Part shown: one piece after another, positions 46,501 to 53,831 of the stretch | How the letters are laid out: each line of letters begins with the position of its first letter | How positions within the stretch are numbered: position 1 is the stretch's first letter | Assembly: GCF_030056665.1 (NCBI RefSeq) | Contig: NZ_JASHIG010000012.1 | DNA length: 64,000 bases | Direction: 5' to 3' (one strand) | Source of the DNA: Flectobacillus roseus | GTDB lineage: Bacteria; Bacteroidota; Bacteroidia; Cytophagales; Spirosomataceae | Notes under the pieces: model-generated | What the model was told of the DNA's origin: nothing | The model's input: only the letters and a program-made list of their open reading frames with translations | Database searches by the model: none | Made by a program: the position numbers and the translations under genes

Positions 46501-47245
46501 GGCGATTATTCGTGAAAAAGGCTCAAATTCAGAGCGTGAAATGGCGAATGCGATGTATTTGGCAGGTTTTGATGTAAAAGACGTGCACATGACCGACCTT
46601 ATCGCTGGTCGTGAAACCTTGGAAGATATTCAGTTTATTGGTGCAGTTGGTGGCTTCTCAAACTCTGACGTATTAGGTTCGGCGAAAGGTTGGGCAGGAG
46701 CATTCTTGTACAACGAAAAAGCCAATGCCGCCATCAAAAAATTCTTTGCTCGTGAAGATACGCTTTCGGTAGGAATTTGTAATGGTTGTCAGTTGTTTAT
46801 GGAATTGGAATTGATTAATCCAGACCACGAAGTACATGGCAAAATGCACCACAACGAATCGCATAAACACGAAAGTATCTTTACCTCGGTGACTATCCAA
46901 AAAAATAATTCTGTGATGCTTTCTACTTTAGAAGGCACTACTTTAGGCGTTTGGGTATCGCACGGAGAAGGAAAATTTGTGTTACCTTACGAAGAAGAAA
47001 AATACAGCATTGTAGGAAAATACGGTTACGAAGCCTATCCAGCCAATCCAAACGGCTCGGATTTCAACACCGCCATGATGTGCGATGCCACAGGTCGCCA
47101 TTTAGTAACCATGCCACACATCGAGCGTTCGACCTTCCCTTGGAACTGGGCAAACTACCCAGCCAACCGCAAAAACGACGAAGTAAGTCCTTGGTTAGAA
47201 GCATTTATTAATGCAAGGCTTTGGATTGAGGCTAAAAATAAGTAG
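43556..47245 (+). CDS. purL: Phosphoribosylformylglycinamidine synthase, large single-chain type
   Basis: This 1229-residue enzyme performs the fourth step of purine synthesis, making FGAM from FGAR, glutamine and ATP. It is the large form in which the synthase and glutaminase are fused. Synthase motifs include SQVNSEHCRHKIFNG, KAETHNFPTTVEPFNGAATG and HDHGAGGHLNCLSELVEETG. The glutaminase at the C-terminus has VGICNGCQLFMEL with the catalytic Cys, and HGEGKF. The last residues WIEAKNK and the terminator behind them are the left boundary of an accessory islet: a near-copy (VWIEEKNK plus a stop) reappears at 51499-51529. Confidence 0.97.
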   Translation: MIHFFGSHSGNVFAVQAQSAIAEEDIQKLVWLFNSSRDHRFTVINQEDASLEAVFVGPRAAMITPWSTNAVEITQNMGIQGIIRIEEFAQVAEDFTDFDPMLSQKYTSLHQAIYTIKIQPEPILEIDDIAAYNKQEGLALSQEEIDYLNGLSEKLGRKLTDSEVFGFSQVNSEHCRHKIFNGSFIIDGEEKPSSLFKLIKKTSETNPNDIVSAYKDNVAFIKGPRVTQFAPKSADKPDFYDEKEFDSVISVKAETHNFPTTVEPFNGAATGSGGEIRDRLAGGQGSLPLAGTAVYMTSYSRLEENRPWEKAVNERDWLYQTPMDILIKASNGASDFGNKFGQPLITGSVLTFEHEEEARKLGFDKVIMLAGGIGYGKESQAKKQKPTVGDKVVVLGGENYRIGMGGAAVSSADTGAFGSGIELNAIQRSNPEMQKRAANAIRGLVESDHNPIVSIHDHGAGGHLNCLSELVEETGGLIDLDKLPVGDPTLSAKEIIGNESQERMGLVIGEKDLATLQRVAERERSPIYTVGDITGNNRFTFQSKSTGAKPMDFAISEMFGSSPKMIMEDKTVVRNYAGLSYTETEIPTYLAQVLQLEAVACKDWLTNKVDRCVGGRVAKQQCAGPLQLPLNNVGVMALDFKGKDGIATSVGHSPVAAIIDPAAGSRTAIAEALSNIVFAPLKDGLKSVSLSANWMWACKNAGEDARLYEAVQACSDFAIELGINIPTGKDSLSMKQKYPNDEVIAPGTVIISAGAHCSDINKVVEPVLQRNGGAIYYLNLSKDSFKLGGSSFAQILNKVGNEVPTIQDAAYFKTAFDTFQDLIKAGKIEAGHDIGSGGLITTLLEMCFTDVNLGANIDLSGLGENDTVKALFNENIALVFQADASVEAVFAENNITIVKIGEVVEGNTLSVKNNATSFDFAVAELRDVWFKTSFLLDSKQSKNGTALARYSNYKNQPLSYTFPSHFTGKLTDNSTLAVRPKAAIIREKGSNSEREMANAMYLAGFDVKDVHMTDLIAGRETLEDIQFIGAVGGFSNSDVLGSAKGWAGAFLYNEKANAAIKKFFAREDTLSVGICNGCQLFMELELINPDHEVHGKMHHNESHKHESIFTSVTIQKNNSVMLSTLEGTTLGVWVSHGEGKFVLPYEEEKYSIVGKYGYEAYPANPNGSDFNTAMMCDATGRHLVTMPHIERSTFPWNWANYPANRKNDEVSPWLEAFINARLWIEAKNK

Positions 47246-47250
47246 AAATA
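47220..47250 (+). repeat. Left direct repeat: 3' end of purL, candidate attachment site
   Basis: These 31 bases cover the last codons and stop of purL and match 51499-51529 at 27 positions, including the first 12 bases TTTGGATTGAGG without change. The repeats stand in the same orientation and frame a 4.2-kb AT-rich block of accessory genes, as expected of a site-specific insertion that rebuilds its target gene (inference). Confidence 0.75.
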
Positions 47251-47279
47251 AAAAGGAAGCTTTCGGGCTTCCTTTTTTG
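47250..47279 (+). terminator. Terminator after purL
   Basis: Arms GGAAGC and GCTTCC around the loop TTTCGG are preceded by A5 and followed by T6, directly after the purL stop. The hairpin at 51521-51580 contains the reverse complement of this loop. Confidence 0.9.
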
Positions 47280-47414
47280 TTGTGTGTAGTTGTGGATTAA
47301 ACGTAATTTTATCTCTATCATTGATAACTTTAAAATCATATTTTTTTCAAAATTGTCACACATCAGAGTTAAAATATATATATTGTAAACATTTTACTAT
47401 TAAAATTTACACTA

Positions 47415-47843
47415 ATGGATAATTTTTACGATACAGCTATTAGAATGCAAAAATCATCTGAAATCCTACACAATAATGGAGAGTTTCATAATGCCTGTTA
47501 TTTGGCTGGATATGTAGTTGAGTGCTATGCCAAAATTATTGTTGGTTTAACATATGGTTTTGTAGAAAATGAGTTAGCAAAAGAGTTTTCACATGACCTA
47601 AAAAAGCTTTCTAAGGAACTTCAATACATAATGAATGACTCACAGTACTCAGGATACATAATTGAGATGAGAGTAAATTTTTCATCTATTTTATTAGGAA
47701 ACTCTAAATGGAATCCAATAAAAAGATATATATCATCATCTGAATGTTGGGGACAAGTTGATTCAAATAATTTTCAAGGTGAAATACAGTTTGCAATGAC
47801 GATATTGACCCAAATGAGGATCAATGGTGTTATTTTAATTTAA
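47415..47843 (+). CDS. HEPN-like domain protein, first gene of the accessory islet
   Basis: This 142-residue, largely helical protein has the segment NACYLAGYVVECYAKIIVGL at 26-45 followed by FSHDLKKLSKEL, which follows the HEPN pattern (A-x-YLAGYxVE-x-x-K, then H-D-L-x-x-L). The Rx4-6H motif that makes HEPN RNases active is not seen, so a binding or regulatory role is more likely than cleavage (inference). The KGGVGR ATPase gene starts 14 bases after its stop, which argues for one transcript and a joint function. Composition is clearly more AT-rich than purL. The family call rests on visual pattern only. Confidence 0.65.
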   Translation: MDNFYDTAIRMQKSSEILHNNGEFHNACYLAGYVVECYAKIIVGLTYGFVENELAKEFSHDLKKLSKELQYIMNDSQYSGYIIEMRVNFSSILLGNSKWNPIKRYISSSECWGQVDSNNFQGEIQFAMTILTQMRINGVILI

Positions 47844-47856
47844 TCTTAGAGTATCT

Positions 47857-50565
47857 ATGTATAGCTTTAACAATACCAAAAATGATATTATAGCCTTCGT
47901 CAAAAACTATGGTGATTTTGAAAAATGCTATATAGTTCGTAATATATATTCTAGATTTGCTTTTTACATTATCGCCCCTTCTAGCCTTGAATCATTTGAA
48001 GTACGACTCAAGGAAAAGTTTCATGAATGGGTCGATACTGTACAACAAATATCAGAGGTTGAAGACAAATTCATTTTCAATGACTTATCTTCAACAAGTA
48101 CTCTTGTTGAAAATTCTGGAAAGATTTTTTTTTCAGAAAGACATGTGGAAAATACAAATTGGTATATCAAAGACGCACTCAGGCTTTCAACCCCAGTAAC
48201 GTCCTTTTATTCTTTTAAAGGTGGGGTTGGACGCACAACAACAACTATTCTTACGGCGCTTCTTTTAGCAAGACAAGGGAAAAAAATATTACTTATTGAC
48301 TTTGATTTGGAAGCACCGGGATTAGCCTCTCTCTTTGCTACACAAGAAGATAATGCCGAACAACTATTGGCAGTCAAAGGATTTGTAGATTTTTTGATAG
48401 ATTATGAAGCGAATAAAAGGGACATATCGAAGCTTAGTATTGACGATTATTATTTTGTAAAGAACGAACAAATTTTAGTGGGTTCAAATGGGGGAGAATT
48501 AGTAATTGTCCCAGCCATATCAACAGATAGTAGTAGTGCCGATTCTTATATTGATAAATTATCTAAAGCTAACATTAAGTATGGATTTGGAAAGGACTAT
48601 ATACCAGATTTATTCTTGAAAAGTCTTGAAACTAAAGTTAAGCCTGATTATATTCTTATTGATACAAGGACAGGTATTAATGATGTAGGGGGATTAGTTT
48701 TTAATCGGTACGCTCAAAATATCTTTCTTATTTTCTATGGTAATCAGCAAAATATGTTTGGTTTAGAAAGTATTTTACCAGAGTTAAAACAACTTAATGA
48801 AAAAGATGTAAAGTTTTACTTGGTAAATTCTCCTGTTCCTCAAAATCCAACAGATGCCAAAATCGAAACTGATTACTATGTTGAAAAAAGTTATGAAATT
48901 TTTTCAAAGTATTTTTATGGAGATAATTTGCCGTCACAGTTTGATGAAACAGCAGACCATTATCCTATAAGTATCCCATTTAATCCTCAAGCGTTAATAC
49001 TAAATAATTATAGAAGGCTAGGGCAATTGATAGAGTCTTCCCAAAATTCTTATCAACAAATTGCAAACCTCATCGTTAGCAATAAAATAGAAACTGTAGA
49101 TGAAAAAGTAGGATTTAAAAATATACCTAATGAAAAAATATTAGATAGTATCATTAACATTGACAGGGGTTTAGGTACATCGGAAGTCGAGTTTAGAAGC
49201 GAGGAAGACTTGAAGAATTACTTTTATCCTCGAAAAGATTATAAGTATATTTTTGAAAAAGATAAATTCCTGATTTTAGGAGATAAAGGTGTTGGGAAAA
49301 CTGCATTGTTTTCAGTACTGTCCCATCAAAAGTACGCTAAAGCCTTAGCTGAATTTTGTGGTGTTGAAACCGCAGAAATTGAAAATACAGAATGGATAAT
49401 TGGATTAGAAAAACCTGTTTCAGCTAATTCAAATAAATTTCCGTACAAAGCAAATTATGAAGCAACAGAACACTTTTCTCCTTCTCAGTTTAGAAACTAT
49501 TGGATTATTCTTCTTATAAGACAGCTTGAAAAAGAACTAACATCTGACTCAGTTTTAAAAAATGAAATCTTTACTTCACCCATAAAAGATATTAAAGACA
49601 TAGCTGTCAGAAATAATGTAGGAGAAGACTTATATGAAATTTTAAATGAAGTAAACAGTAAACTAAAAGAACAAAACAAAACTTTAATAATTGTTTATGA
49701 CCATTTAGACGCAGAACTACCAAGCGAAAACAATATTAGAGGAAAACTTGTAAGTTCCTTACTTACACTATTTTATGATAATTTGCATAGATTAAGTAAT
49801 ATCAAAGCGAAAATTTTTCTTAGAAATGATATTTTTAACCGAGAAGCTAATGATATAACAGATAAGGTAAAAATTCAAAACTACTCAGTAAAAATCGAGT
49901 GGCAGTATAATCAATTACTTAACGTCATATGGAAAAGAATTTATGAACAGAACAGTTCGTTAAGCATTTTTGAGGGCATTTTATTCCCCCAAAACAATAT
50001 TTTAGGCACTATCCCTAATTTTTCAACTGAAAATGAACATAAAGAAATTTTGGATAAAATTTTTGGAAAAAATATGGGAGGAAATAATAAAGCCTATCCT
50101 TATAACTGGGTCAGATTACACATTGAAGATACAAACAGCCAAATTCATCCAAGAACTCTTATTAAATTATTTGCTGAAAGTGCAAGACTACAGAAAGATG
50201 ACAAACAACAGCCTAATGATAGAATAATCCGTTCTAAAAATATTGAATTAGCTTTACAGGATAGCGTATCTAAGCATCAAGTTCAAGAATTAGGTGAAGA
50301 ATATCCCGAACTAAAAAATATTTTTACTGAGCTATCTGGTAAAGTTGGAGGAAGGTCTCCAATGAATGAGAATGATTTAATTAATTCTTTAAAAAGTTTT
50401 GGATACAATGACCCTATTGATACTATAAATAAATTAAAAGTAATAGGGCTATTAAAAGATTATAAACCTTCTCCTAAAACTAAGACAGATAATGAGGAAA
50501 GAAGGTATCATATTCCTGATTTATATTTATTTGGACTGAATTTTACAAGAAAAGGGACAAAGTAG
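47857..50565 (+). CDS. KGGVGR-motif ParA-type ATPase fused to a second P-loop NTPase
   Basis: This 902-residue cytosolic protein has three parts. Residues 1-112 are an N-terminal domain I do not recognise. From 113 to about 410 is a ParA/MinD-like SIMIBI domain with the deviant Walker A FKGGVGRTTTT (121-128), LLIDFDLEAPG at 145-155 and ILIDTRTGINDVGG at 266-279. From about 440 a second NTPase follows: DRGLGTSEVEFR, P-loop GDKGVGKT at 475-482, a Walker-B-like IIVYDHLDAEL and the segment AKIFLRNDIFNREA, recalling Sll1717-type P-loop ATPases. The end, with HPRTLIKLFAESARL and a winged-helix-like stretch, resembles STAND regulators. Such two-engine proteins are typical of defence or signalling loci; the function is not known. 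Confidence 0.8.
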   Translation: MYSFNNTKNDIIAFVKNYGDFEKCYIVRNIYSRFAFYIIAPSSLESFEVRLKEKFHEWVDTVQQISEVEDKFIFNDLSSTSTLVENSGKIFFSERHVENTNWYIKDALRLSTPVTSFYSFKGGVGRTTTTILTALLLARQGKKILLIDFDLEAPGLASLFATQEDNAEQLLAVKGFVDFLIDYEANKRDISKLSIDDYYFVKNEQILVGSNGGELVIVPAISTDSSSADSYIDKLSKANIKYGFGKDYIPDLFLKSLETKVKPDYILIDTRTGINDVGGLVFNRYAQNIFLIFYGNQQNMFGLESILPELKQLNEKDVKFYLVNSPVPQNPTDAKIETDYYVEKSYEIFSKYFYGDNLPSQFDETADHYPISIPFNPQALILNNYRRLGQLIESSQNSYQQIANLIVSNKIETVDEKVGFKNIPNEKILDSIINIDRGLGTSEVEFRSEEDLKNYFYPRKDYKYIFEKDKFLILGDKGVGKTALFSVLSHQKYAKALAEFCGVETAEIENTEWIIGLEKPVSANSNKFPYKANYEATEHFSPSQFRNYWIILLIRQLEKELTSDSVLKNEIFTSPIKDIKDIAVRNNVGEDLYEILNEVNSKLKEQNKTLIIVYDHLDAELPSENNIRGKLVSSLLTLFYDNLHRLSNIKAKIFLRNDIFNREANDITDKVKIQNYSVKIEWQYNQLLNVIWKRIYEQNSSLSIFEGILFPQNNILGTIPNFSTENEHKEILDKIFGKNMGGNNKAYPYNWVRLHIEDTNSQIHPRTLIKLFAESARLQKDDKQQPNDRIIRSKNIELALQDSVSKHQVQELGEEYPELKNIFTELSGKVGGRSPMNENDLINSLKSFGYNDPIDTINKLKVIGLLKDYKPSPKTKTDNEERRYHIPDLYLFGLNFTRKGTK

Positions 50566-50628
50566 CTATGATTACTACATCTTATTACTCCACTAAAAAT
50601 TAAACTTTTAAAGATTAAACTTAAAAAT

Positions 50629-51096
50629 ATGGAATGTTTATCGGCTAAATCTGAAATTTCAGATACTTTCCAAAGAGTGAGGGAATTTTCTTTTCAGGAA
50701 AAAAAAGAAGCGTTTTTGTATGAGGAAGAAAAAATAAATGAGTTCTTAGACGCTATTTTGGCATTCAAAAATAACTTAGAGATTAAAACTAATAAGATTA
50801 ATCTTCTGCTTGAAGAAATAGAAAAATTGACTTGGTACGACCAATTAGACGATGAGTGCCTAAGATTAATCAATGATTTGATTTCTTCTATGAAGGATTT
50901 ACATTCGTCGCTTATCAGGCAGTATGTTGCGATGAATAAGGTTCGTGCTAAAGGCATTGCCAAAGAAGAAATCAAGGATTTTAAGCTTGCTATCGACGAT
51001 TTAAAAGAATCTTTTCAGGATTTAGAATCGATTTTTTTCTACTTACCAGAGATGCCAAACTTTAAAGAAACTACAAAGCTATTGTCTTTAATTTGA
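50629..51096 (+). CDS. Helical protein of unknown function, possible antitoxin
   Basis: The 155-residue product is almost wholly alpha-helical and charged, with coiled-coil-like stretches (EKINEFLDAILAFKNNLEIK, KINLLLEEIEKLTWYDQLDD, EEIKDFKLAIDDLKESFQDL). No DNA-binding motif is obvious and no family is recognised. Its stop overlaps the ATG of the RelE/ParE-like gene by 4 bases (ATGA), the arrangement usual for antitoxin-toxin pairs, and it lies 63 bases after the ATPase gene. An antitoxin or adaptor role is inferred from this context only. Confidence 0.6.
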   Translation: MECLSAKSEISDTFQRVREFSFQEKKEAFLYEEEKINEFLDAILAFKNNLEIKTNKINLLLEEIEKLTWYDQLDDECLRLINDLISSMKDLHSSLIRQYVAMNKVRAKGIAKEEIKDFKLAIDDLKESFQDLESIFFYLPEMPNFKETTKLLSLI

Positions 51097-51497
51097 TGAA
51101 AATATTTTGCATTCAAGCATTCAAAACTGAATTTGAAAAGCTTAAAAGTAAAAAATCGTATAGTTCTATTGAAAAGGATATAATTGATTATTTCTTTGGA
51201 AAAACTATTGAAGAATTAAGCTCAGGTACAAGGCTGAATAATAGTGCTGATGCTCCTTATATCAAAAAACGGCTCAATGGTCGGGGAGGATTTAGGTTTT
51301 ATTTTCTCTTGATTATCAAAGATGAAAACTTGTACTTAATGTTTGTCCATCCCAAAACAGGCTCCTTAGGGTCTGAAAATATTACAGATGAATCCAAAGC
51401 CTTACTTTATAAAGAGGTTTATGAGTGTATTAAAACGAATCAACTTTATGCTTTAGAGGTAGAAAATAACACAATTGTATTTACAAAAGTAATATGA
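51093..51497 (+). CDS. RelE/ParE-superfamily-like small protein, possible toxin
   Basis: This 134-residue basic protein has an N-terminal helical part (FKTEFEKLKSKKSYSSIEKD) and then a beta-rich core: RLNNSADAPYIKKRLNGRGG, FRFYFLLIIKDENLYLMFVH. The core, with a conserved Arg/Gly turn before hydrophobic strands, is like the RelE/ParE toxin fold. RelE members cleave mRNA on ribosomes and ParE members poison gyrase; which, if either, applies here is unknown. It overlaps the preceding gene by 4 bases and is the last gene of the islet: the repeated purL end begins 2 bases after its stop. Confidence 0.6.
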   Translation: MMKIFCIQAFKTEFEKLKSKKSYSSIEKDIIDYFFGKTIEELSSGTRLNNSADAPYIKKRLNGRGGFRFYFLLIIKDENLYLMFVHPKTGSLGSENITDESKALLYKEVYECIKTNQLYALEVENNTIVFTKVI

Positions 51498-51498
51498 G

Positions 51499-51529
51499 TT
51501 TGGATTGAGGAAAAGAATAAGTAGAGATA
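51499..51529 (+). repeat. Right direct repeat: second copy of the purL 3' end
   Basis: This sequence encodes VWIEEKNK and a TAG stop in frame after the preceding stop codon, compared with LWIEAKNK and TAG at the true purL end. It matches 47220-47250 at 27 of 31 positions. No other part of purL is present here. It marks the right edge of the islet. Confidence 0.75.
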
Positions 51530-51580
51530 CTAAACAAAAGAGGAGGCCCGAAAGCTTCCTCTTTTGTTTAGTATCTCTAC
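51521..51580. terminator. Very long palindromic terminator at the right islet edge
   Basis: The arms are 27 bases with one mismatch, running from GTAGAGATAC inwards, and the loop region reads CCGAAA. The inner part AGG-GGC...GCTTCCT is the purL terminator in reverse-complement orientation. It overlaps the right direct repeat by 9 bases. The length is unusual for a simple terminator. Confidence 0.75.
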
Positions 51581-51590
51581 TTGAACCACT

Positions 51591-51703
51591 AGCGCAAGTC
51601 TTTGACTTGTGCTTTCTATTTCTAAAGTTTTAAAACTTTAGCTTTGAATTTATTGATTATAGGATTGGAATAGCTAGTGCCAGCTTCTAAGCCAGCACTA
51701 GCT
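51591..51703. repeat. Cluster of three intergenic palindromes
   Basis: In order: AGCGCAAGTC/GACTTGTGCT with a 3-base loop (51591-51613), the perfect 20-base palindrome CTAAAGTTTTAAAACTTTAG (51622-51641), and AGCTAGTGC/GCACTAGCT with inner GCTT/AGC pairing (51672-51703). They resemble the mixed palindrome cluster at 2986-3123 in layout, not in sequence. Confidence 0.65.
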
Positions 51704-51713
51704 GATGTTTTTC

Positions 51714-52073
51714 TTAATATGTTCCTTTTAATAAGATATCTACCGAGCGAGCTTCCGCCACAAACTGGTTATATCCAATGTTCAGTTTGCCAATACTTTC
51801 ACCACTACAATTATAAATATACGATGCTGGTGATGAAACCAAAGGATTAACCACACCTATAAAGTATTGGTTTTTGTAAGTGTAAAGTACCACTTCCAAT
51901 GGACCACTTTTAGGTTTTTGAAAGTCTGTAACTACACTTTTAAGCCAAGGTAGTTCAGCAATAGCGTCTTTCTTAAAGCATGTGTCGGTTGGTAATGCGC
52001 TGGAGGTGTCATCAGTACAAGCATTCATTGAAAAAATGAAGAGTAAACTTGCTAAGCGTAGGTAGTTTTTCAT
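51714..52073 (-). CDS. Small lipoprotein of unknown function
   Basis: This 119-residue protein has the signal MKNYLRLASLLFIFSMNAC, with the Cys as lipidation site. The mature protein contains CFKKDAIAELPWLKSVVTDF and a short beta-rich part (LEVVLYTYKNQYFIGVVNPL, YIYNCSGESIGKLNIGY). Two further cysteines could form a disulphide. The pattern resembles small periplasmic lipoproteins common in Bacteroidota, with no assigned role. It is the first gene after the accessory islet and is transcribed toward it. Confidence 0.75.
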   Translation of the reverse strand: MKNYLRLASLLFIFSMNACTDDTSSALPTDTCFKKDAIAELPWLKSVVTDFQKPKSGPLEVVLYTYKNQYFIGVVNPLVSSPASYIYNCSGESIGKLNIGYNQFVAEARSVDILLKGTY

Positions 52074-52372
52074 AGTGTAAAATTTTTGTTTAGTCAGTAC
52101 AAATATACCTTTTTTATAAATATTTGAATACTAAATAGTTATAAACTTATTTAACGAAACCAATTGTGTGGTGATGACAGAGGTATCATTACTGAACTAA
52201 ATTTGAGTATAGAGAATATGCTCAGCATTTATTCTAAGCAGAATCAGTCGATTTACACTTCATGCAACACAAAATATTGAAATAATGCTAGGATGTGTAT
52301 AAAGAGTATTATACTTTTTGTCGATATTTAAGGCATAAGGTATTTCATAAATTTTTCTATATTACTTCTACT

Positions 52373-53065
52373 ATGAAAAAGCTATATTTCAGTTTTACCC
52401 TCTTAATTCTTCTTTCGTGTGGAAAGACTTCTCCCAAAACTGATATGAAAAGCGCTAATCAGGTCAATAACTTTGAAGATTCGATCAGAGCAATCAACTC
52501 ACTAATGAAGCCCGAAATGAAAGAGAGTTCTGAAGAGAATAAGGGTTTGTTGGTTAAGCAAAATGTGGTTTTGGGGAAGTATAAAATTGAGTTTGGCTAC
52601 ACAGCATACAACGAAGAAAAGTATGGGTTTGACAACCCTGGCTATTTGAAAGTGTTTAAAAACAATAAGGTGATATTCTCGGATACTTTTTTAGGAGACC
52701 ATGAATTATTTGTTTTCACTTTGGATAATAAGGTAGATAATAACCTATTTTTTACGCTTAACTGGGGTAAGGAGGCTTGTGATTACCAACAAACCTCAAG
52801 ATTTTATTGTATTACTACGGATGACAAAGTCCATAAACTGGGCGATCATTGGACAGCGAGCAGTGGAGATGGGTATTCAAGTCGAAGCTTTGAGCACTTT
52901 TATAAACAAAACCCTCAAGATAATTCAAGTCAATTATTGGTAATAGAGTCCTTATTTTTTCATGAACACGATAAGAAAGACCTAATTGATACAATTGTTT
53001 ATACGCTTAAAGAAAATAATTTCAAATCAACGAGATTAAGTAATCACTTAAAGTCGGATAACTAG
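52373..53065 (+). CDS. Lipoprotein of unknown function
   Basis: The start at 52373 (MKKLYFSFTLLILLSCGKTS) is chosen over an ATG 26 codons upstream because it opens a lipoprotein signal with the lipobox LLSC; the product has 230 residues. The body contains NVVLGKYKIEFGYTAYNEEK-like beta segments and a Cys in WGKEACDYQQ. No domain is recognised. It is convergent with the response regulator gene at 53082, only 16 bases away. Location is likely the periplasmic face of a membrane. Confidence 0.75.
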   Translation: MKKLYFSFTLLILLSCGKTSPKTDMKSANQVNNFEDSIRAINSLMKPEMKESSEENKGLLVKQNVVLGKYKIEFGYTAYNEEKYGFDNPGYLKVFKNNKVIFSDTFLGDHELFVFTLDNKVDNNLFFTLNWGKEACDYQQTSRFYCITTDDKVHKLGDHWTASSGDGYSSRSFEHFYKQNPQDNSSQLLVIESLFFHEHDKKDLIDTIVYTLKENNFKSTRLSNHLKSDN

Positions 53066-53081
53066 CTGTAATTAAGAAACT

Positions 53082-53780
53082 TCAACTTTGCACATTCAAT
53101 ATAAAGCCTACTTTAAAAACATTATCGATACTAATTCGGGGATCGTTTTGTAGCATTTTTCTTAATTTTGATATAAATACATCAAAACTTCTACCCAGAA
53201 AATAGTCTTTTTTACCGTAAATTTTTTCTACAGCATCTTCTCTTTTTAAAATCTGATTTTGATGCTGACAAAGCAATTTTAAAACCTCACTTTCTGTTTC
53301 TGTCAATCGCCATGTTTCATCTTGATAACATAATTCTTGTCTGGAATAATCAAAAACGTAGGTACCAATCGAAAATTTTTGTACTTGAGATGGCTGAACT
53401 TGTGATGGTTGACGACGTAATAATACCTTGATGCGACAAAGCAATTCATCTTCATCAAATGGTTTTGTAATGTAATCCTCCGCTCCTAGTTCAAAACCTT
53501 TTAGCTTATCTTCTTTTAATGAACGAGCCGTAATAAACAAAAAAGGCATAGTAGGATTAAGTTCCTTACAATGGGATGCCAAGGTAAAACCATCCATTTT
53601 GGGCATCATAACATCGAGCAAACAAACGTCATACTGTTGTCTTTTGAGCGCATTGTAACCACTTTCTCCATCTCGACATAGCTTTACTTCAAATCCTTGG
53701 TCTTCCAAAAATTCGGTCAATAGGAAACCCATACTCAGGTCATCTTCAATCAAAAGTATTTTGTGTGGAGTAATGCTCAT
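53082..53780 (-). CDS. OmpR-family response regulator
   Basis: This 232-residue protein has a receiver domain (1-120) with acidic pair EDD, phospho-acceptor Asp in CLLDVMMPKMDGF, Thr in FITAR and Lys in YITKPFDEDEL. A short linker with the duplicated SQVQPSQVQ leads to a winged-helix DNA-binding domain with WRLTETESEVLKLLCQHQNQ and SFDVFISKLRKML. It follows the sensor kinase gene by 51 bases on the same strand, so the two are a cognate pair, similar in layout to RprXY of Bacteroides. Targets may include the divergent Cys-repeat protein gene at 55276 (inference). Confidence 0.94.
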   Translation of the reverse strand: MSITPHKILLIEDDLSMGFLLTEFLEDQGFEVKLCRDGESGYNALKRQQYDVCLLDVMMPKMDGFTLASHCKELNPTMPFLFITARSLKEDKLKGFELGAEDYITKPFDEDELLCRIKVLLRRQPSQVQPSQVQKFSIGTYVFDYSRQELCYQDETWRLTETESEVLKLLCQHQNQILKREDAVEKIYGKKDYFLGRSFDVFISKLRKMLQNDPRISIDNVFKVGFILNVQS

Positions 53781-53831
53781 AAATAAGTGGTTACAGGAAT
53801 GTGTTCAAAGTTTTGTGTAATACTGAAAATT

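Noticed and set aside
47415..47843. Active HEPN ribonuclease
   Set aside because: The Rx4-6H catalytic motif is not present in the 142 residues, so only a HEPN-like fold without proven RNase activity is claimed.
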